Part shown: in pieces, positions 63,642-64,000 of the stretch
Numbering within the stretch: position 1 is the stretch's first letter
Layout of the letters: each line of letters opens with the position of its first letter
NCBI RefSeq assembly: GCF_001297775.1
Contig: NZ_LIFX01000002.1
Coordinates: forward strand, 207-64,206
Direction of reading: 5' to 3'
Length of the DNA stretch: 64,000 nucleotides
Source of the DNA: Trabulsiella odontotermitis
GTDB taxonomy: Bacteria; Pseudomonadota; Gammaproteobacteria; Enterobacterales; Enterobacteriaceae
Notes under the pieces: model-generated
The model's database searches: none
What the model saw: only the letters and a program-made list of their open reading frames with translations
What the model was told of the DNA's origin: nothing
Made by a program: the position numbers and the translations under genes

Positions 63642-64000
63642 ATGAAGGTAAATATCGATACCAGCGATATGCTGTATGCCGACGCCTGGCAGGGATTTAA
63701 TGGCTCTGAATGGAAACACGACATCAACGTTCGCGATTTTATTCAGAATAACTATACGCCGTATGAAGGCGATGAAACATTCCTTGCTGACGCGACCCCG
63801 GCGACCGTTGCGCTGTGGGAAAAAGTCATGACGGGCATCCGGACGGAAAACGCCACGCATGCGCCGGTCGATTTTGATATCAACGTGGCGACCACGATTA
63901 CTGCCCATTCACCAGGGTACATTGAAAAAGATCTGGAAAAAATCGTCGGCCTGCAGACCGACAAACCGCTGAAACGTGCGCTGCATCCGTTTGGCGGCAT
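63642..64000 (+). CDS. tdcE: 2-ketobutyrate formate-lyase TdcE (5' part)
   Basis: The first about 119 codons of a glycyl-radical enzyme closely related to pyruvate formate-lyase. It converts 2-oxobutyrate to propionyl-CoA and formate. The N-terminus reads MKVNIDTSDMLYADAWQGF and continues with FDINVATTITAHSPGYI. The frame is open at the window edge; the catalytic cysteines and radical glycine lie beyond it. It starts 20 bases after tdcD with AGAGAG as ribosome site. Confidence 0.95.
   Translation, partial: MKVNIDTSDMLYADAWQGFNGSEWKHDINVRDFIQNNYTPYEGDETFLADATPATVALWEKVMTGIRTENATHAPVDFDINVATTITAHSPGYIEKDLEKIVGLQTDKPLKRALHPFGG

Overview
The window is chromosomal DNA of an enterobacterium in the Escherichia/Salmonella/Citrobacter group. 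Nearly every gene is recognisable as the counterpart of an E. coli or Salmonella gene, and dense coding with short gaps and REP elements fits this. A complete aga locus, an arc operon beside argI, miaE, and a gene order that matches neither E. coli K-12 nor Salmonella make a Citrobacter-like organism the best guess. That is an inference from recalled gene orders; no 16S or other decisive marker is present.

Left half (1-28656), in the order of the E. coli 96-97 min region: trehalose uptake and hydrolysis (treC, treB, treR); the Mg2+ importer mgtA with a PhoP box, the 17-codon leader peptide mgtL and a long 5' leader; a PHP-domain gene of unknown role; ridA; pyrL-pyrB-pyrI with its attenuator; an ArgR-like regulator and the arginine deiminase operon arcA-arcC-arcB-arcD; tabA; argI with tandem ARG boxes; rraB; miaE; an unknown membrane protein; the acetyltransferase yjgM; valS-holC; pepA; and lptF-lptG.

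Right half (28657-64000) is the E. coli 70-71 min region in reverse orientation: yhbW; the oxygen-independent ubiquinone genes ubiV, ubiU and ubiT; yhbS, yhbQ, yhbP, yraR, yraQ; dolP, diaA, yraN, lpoA, rsmI; the complete N-acetylgalactosamine/galactosamine locus (agaI, D, C, B, kbaY, agaS, A, F, E, W, V, kbaZ, and divergent agaR); the galactarate pathway (garD, and divergent garP-L-R-K); rnpB; and the anaerobic threonine operon tdcABCDE, with tdcE cut by the window end. The two halves meet between lptG and yhbW. Their relative orientation is what a single inversion across the replication origin would give.

Much of the window is carbon and nitrogen scavenging under catabolite control. CRP-like palindromes lie upstream of arcA, between garD and garP, and upstream of tdcA. 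The arc, ubiTUV and tdc genes all point to anaerobic growth. No phage, insertion sequence, CRISPR array or obvious new defence system was seen. The most notable items are an ArgR paralogue that lacks the two aspartates expected to bind arginine, unexplained perfect palindromes in the arcA-tabA gap, a nested hairpin covering the yhbW translation start region, the origin-spanning junction, and two unassigned genes (the PHP protein and the 276-residue membrane protein).
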